A program made the position numbers and the translations under genes. This document shows positions 60,302-64,000 of a stretch of 64,000 nucleotides of DNA, one piece after another (positions within the stretch are counted from its first letter, which is position 1; the number at the start of each line of letters is the position of its first letter). This DNA comes from Theristus sp. LFF4_11. Lineage: Eukaryota; Nematoda; Chromadorea; Monhysterida; Xyalidae. The stretch spans positions 27,402 through 91,401 of the forward strand of contig JASANC010002240.1 of NCBI GenBank assembly GCA_030248135.1, in the 5' to 3' direction. Under the pieces are notes generated by a model. That model ran no database searches and was not told where the DNA came from. It saw only the letters and a list, made by a program, of their open reading frames with translations.

Positions 60302-63300
60302 TCATGGGGCCACAAAGGTTTGTCCGTATCGTCGTTCGTAATAATGGTAGCCAACAGCTGATTCTAGAGGGCCAACCATAGAAGCGTTCGAGTGAAATGT
60401 GACGTTGAACAGCAGCTGGCACGCCTGTGAACCAGCATGATGACTGAATGCTCCACACCAGTCGTTGTAAGAACAATACTGCCCTGCAACCTTGAACTGT
60501 GTTGTCACGTGACATTGCTATTTTGTCCGTAAGAGGCGGAACAATGCTGAATGATATGTGGAAAAGCCGCACAGCTAAAAAACTGAACGCGCTGTATCGC
60601 GCCCGAACGTTGTCCGACAATGTGAATCAAAATATTTCTTACGCGAAAAAGATTCTGATTAATTTAGTATTCTCATTTCTTGCACAAAACTGTCGTCAGA
60701 CTTTCAAATTGCCGCGCATCCGTGAAACATTTTACCTATGTGCACGTGCAAATGCACATAAGTAGAATCAGTAGCAAAGCTGGTGGCAACGTCTTCTCAT
60801 TGGACACATGTCCCGCACTGCTTTGTGACCAATAGTTTTTTTTGAAGTTTTACATGTCGCTTGACGCTCACTTACCACACAAGATTACATCTTGCGCATT
60901 GACAGTCGCGGGCGAATTTTCGGCAAGTCCTTTCTGGTCGGTCGCTTTCAACAGGAATTGTGTTGGGACGGCTGTTGTTGCTCGCTGGAGAACTGCGGCA
61001 GGGAAGCAGAAGATGACAATTCGTTTTTGAAAATTTTAGGGATCTGTTCCAATGTTGCTGTCATAACATAAAGGGTGTAGGGTATAGAGGATTTCGCCTG
61101 CTAAAAGTTCGTTTTTGTAAAACTTCTTCTTAAAAATGTCCGTAATCACTGCAAACAACTGGCGTTTTGATCCTGGGCCGCCGAAGCGCAGGTGTCAGCC
61201 GCTGCATCATTTGATAGCCTGCCTGGCATAAAAACGCCTCACTTCATCATTCATGCTGGCGCACAGCAATATGCTTCAACGCGCTTTAGCGCACGCACAT
61301 GAATGTCCGCGTGCTCTGAAACTTGAGCGCGCTGACGCACGCTGAAGCTGCGCTGTTTTTTGCTTCATGAATGTGTAGCGAAGTGACGTGAAGCGAACGC
61401 GAGCTCCACGAAAAGCCGCATTTTTTGTAGTTACAGCAAATGTTGCAAATCATTGTTTTCTTAGGTGACAGACAATTTACCGACTGTATGTTGACACAGG
61501 TAACCGAAGCGGTTTGCGGGGCAAGCGCCACAGCGGCCGTTAACGCAGCTCAGACCACCGGAACAGACCGCAGTGCACGTGCGAAACGGTGGATCGGGCA
61601 CACACCAACTGGCGCAACCGACTTCGTTGAAGTGATCTGCATTAATAATTCGTTATCGCTGATAATCAGATCAACACATTTGCACAAATGTGCAAAGTGG
61701 ATACATAAAATGATAAATTGGTATCGCTGAAAAGCTCCTCATTTAGACAATAAACTCAATAGACATGCTATATAATAATGTGTGTGACGAATTTGGTAAT
61801 TTTAGACTGCCGCGACAAAGCGTTAGCAAGGAACTGATCCTAGCTATCCATATGTGTGGAAACTCATTGAAGATCGCAGAAATAGAAGAGACCTTTGTAT
61901 TCGCAGATGAACGATACGGGTCCGTAAGTGCAGGGGATGTCATTTAAGAGGCCACTGGTGTCCACGTTCGCGCAATCCTCAACGCCGTTAAAGTCGTTTG
62001 GTTCACCTACGGCCGTCAACCACATATTCACGTTAACGTCCTGAATCACTGTTCCGTCCGGCGCCAGCCATTTCCAGTTGCCCGATGGTTCGTCCAATTT
62101 GCTCGTTTGCTTGGCGCCCACCCACGGAACATGCGTGTACTAAATTGGTTACAATTTCGGCAAAATGCCCGAAGAGCATACACAAAAAGGCCAAATATTA
62201 TTTCAGATTGCGGCAGATAGAAAAGTGTGACACACGGATTTTTCAAGATCACACCTGTATGTATGTACATCCAATGCAGAGTCCGCGTTTAGACGCTGTC
62301 TGCAGCCTTCTCCTCCTACGGTATTATTCTGGGGATGATAGTAGTACTATTGAGTACAATTGTATGCTCTTGAAAGATCTCTGTGTCATATTTTTCTATC
62401 TGCCGTAATTTGAACTAATATTTGCACGGTGTTAGTCCACCTTGGTGCAGCAAAAAGATTTTTTCATTTCATTACCAATGATGAAAGTTGTGAAACTTTA
62501 ATATTTTTGCAATGAGCTTTCTGAAATAATATTGTGGGAGTTCGCTGCCGCGCCTTCCCATGATTCACGAAATACGCAGTATGCGGTACTGTACAAGTAC
62601 ACTTCAAAAATGCGTTCACAAAAAATCATCAGCGCTAGCAACGGTGGCGGTGCCAATATGTGCCAGAACCTCCTGAGCAGAAGCATCAGGCACATTGTCA
62701 CACATACCGTAAAGTCTTGCATATAAGGTCTCCTTATATAAATTTGAAAATCTAAAATTTCTGAAAAAAAGTGGAATTTCGTGTGACAACCTTATAAGTG
62801 GGAGGAGGTCTTATAAAGCGAACATTGGGAATTCCGGGCCTTATAAACGGGGTAGGATTTTGACCAAGTCAAAATTTTGAATTTTTTGGTTTCCCGCCGT
62901 GTGACACTCCGCCCACTTTTGGGTGGGGGTCTTATAAGTGGGAGGAACCTTATATGCAAGACTTTACGGTAACATAAAGTGTTCGAATTTGAGCACCGTC
63001 CAGCTCAGTAGAGCATGCCATTCAGTAGAGCGGTAGAGCAACAAAGTATAAAGAAGAACAAAAGAGCGGAGCCAAAGCGCGCGTGTATAAAGACTACCTT
63101 CCCACGTCATACTACTGCTGCCAACTGCCAAGACAACATTTACTCATTCATGTGAAGCACTTACCGTTGGATTGACACCAATTGCGTTGCTTGTTTCCAT
63201 ATCGTTAATCATAGCGAGACGACCATCTAAAACAAAAACATGCAAACAAAGTTAAGTTTGAAGCAAAAAAAATCATGCCCCTTTCGTGCCCGTGTTATGT

Positions 63301-63798
63301 GCAAAAACGACTCTGGATAAAAACATCGCCACTGTAAAAAAAATTTTTCGAGCTGGCGTTTTATTTGGAACTGGAGCGTCTACCATGAAGGCTGAGACTG
63401 AGCGGCAAGAGCACTCACTGAAGTGAACCTGAGTTGAGGTCAGCGACGGACGGTAGTCATTTTTGGGCATTATGACGGTTGTAGTTGTTATTGTTTTCCA
63501 TTTTTTGTGAAAAAATTACAAATCAAAAGATTAATCAATGTGATGGACTTGTGAAGGCGAGAGCTCCTGCGTACACTGCGCTTGCGCATTTATCACTGGC
63601 GACTTGAAACTGGTCGGTCGTTTCCGTAACGTGCAGGAAGCACGACCCGTTGTGGAACACAGCGTAGTTGACATCAGCTTCAGATTCTGCCGCTGTGCAG
63701 TTCGATTCAAATGCTGCAAATTTGAAAGCTTGATTCTTTTCAAAAGACTTTCGAAAGACATTTGCACAGTCACAAACACACAGACAGAACACCAGCAT
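60302..63798 (-). CDS. Secreted C-type lectin with EGF-like and PAN-like domains
   Basis: Six exons, 63549-63798, 63165-63226, 61893-62139, 61481-61636, 60876-60992, 60302-60483, all in phase (337 aa). A short hydrophobic N-terminus (MLVFCLCVCDC) may be a signal peptide. A C-type lectin domain runs from about residue 50 to 186: GRLAMIND, WVGAK, GNWKWLAPDGT, then GEPND (EPN at 150-152) and NDIPC, with FICEY at its end. EPN plus the later ND fit a calcium- and mannose-type sugar site. Residues about 188-238 are Cys-rich and EGF-like (WCVPDPPFRTCTAVCSGG, CVNGRCGACP). After a linker, 278-337 reads LCGQYCSYNDWCGAFSHH then ACQLLFN, a PAN/apple-like module, ending FVAP. Reading through at 61481 would instead stop at 61461; the GTAAAT donor gives the longer form, and both are possible. 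Intron 2 carries a MITE. Confidence 0.8.
62705..62971. mobile_element. TACCGTAAAG MITE, copy 3
   Basis: Nearly identical to 30723-30984, with complete ends TACCGTAAAGTCTTGCATAT and its inverse. It sits in the second intron of the lectin gene, so it inserted recently. Confidence 0.9.
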
Positions 63799-64000
63799 TG
63801 GCTCTCAGCAGTCTATTTTCTCGTTACAAAGGGGAACCTAGTACGAACTACGAACAAGTTTAAACGGGCCCAGATCCTCAACAGTTCAACCGCTTGAGCT
63901 GTATTTTCATCAGTTATTAATACCAACAGAAAACTTAGATTTCAGCCAATTTTCAGGTCGTTTTCAAAACGTTGAACATTTCTTACCCGGGCCGTAGGCA
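63799..64000. other. Upstream side of the lectin gene
   Basis: No exon was recognised. It may hold the lectin promoter or a 5' non-coding exon. Confidence 0.3.

Overview
Eukaryotic (animal) nuclear DNA with no bacterial or organellar features. The genes are split by GT-AG introns of roughly 50-900 bp. They encode metazoan families (GPATCH2-like, C-type lectin with EGF and PAN-like modules, helix-loop-helix, Ly6-type secreted protein), and the space between is filled with short non-autonomous transposons, a tRNA-derived SINE and satellite arrays. I cannot name the species. The gene set, short introns and heavy MITE load suggest an invertebrate. All exon models were built by hand: I looked for acceptor and donor sites and required reading phase to match across every junction. 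No search was run.

Layout: 228-5726 (minus) holds ten exons of a GPATCH2-like gene whose C-terminus, expected to carry the G-patch, lies off the left edge. A hAT-type MITE sits just upstream of its start codon. 6.5-14 kb is mostly repeats: G/C-run elements, palindromes and a LINE fragment. 14.2-14.8 kb (minus), 18.1-19.4 kb (minus) and 27.2-27.9 kb (plus) hold three divergent helix-loop-helix paralogues, each with the same single phase-1 intron just after a conserved R-x-G-x-L motif. Between them, 20.4-21.0 kb carries a small unrecognised two-exon gene. 28-37 kb is MITEs, a foldback element and long G runs, with only weak ORFs. 37.2-39.7 kb (plus) is a six-exon gene for an acidic, Ser-rich, probably disordered protein. 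40.3-41.5 kb is a palindromic mariner-type transposon. 43.9-47.2 kb (minus) holds two tandem class I SAM-methyltransferase paralogues, each apparently carrying one disabling change. 50-60 kb holds a long inverted repeat, two arrays of a 149-bp satellite embedded in a larger repeated unit, a four-exon Ly6-like secreted protein gene (54.1-54.9 kb) and a small secreted Cys-containing protein (56.7-57.3 kb). 60.3-63.8 kb (minus) is a six-exon secreted lectin with C-type lectin, EGF-like and PAN-like parts.

The genes do not form one pathway. Likely roles are nuclear or RNA-processing (GPATCH2-like), transcriptional (HLH family), small-molecule methylation (methyltransferases) and extracellular recognition or secretion (lectin, Ly6-like, small secreted proteins). 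The most informative biology is the local HLH family expansion, the paired broken methyltransferases, the lectin architecture, and several element families that I describe from their ends and target duplications.
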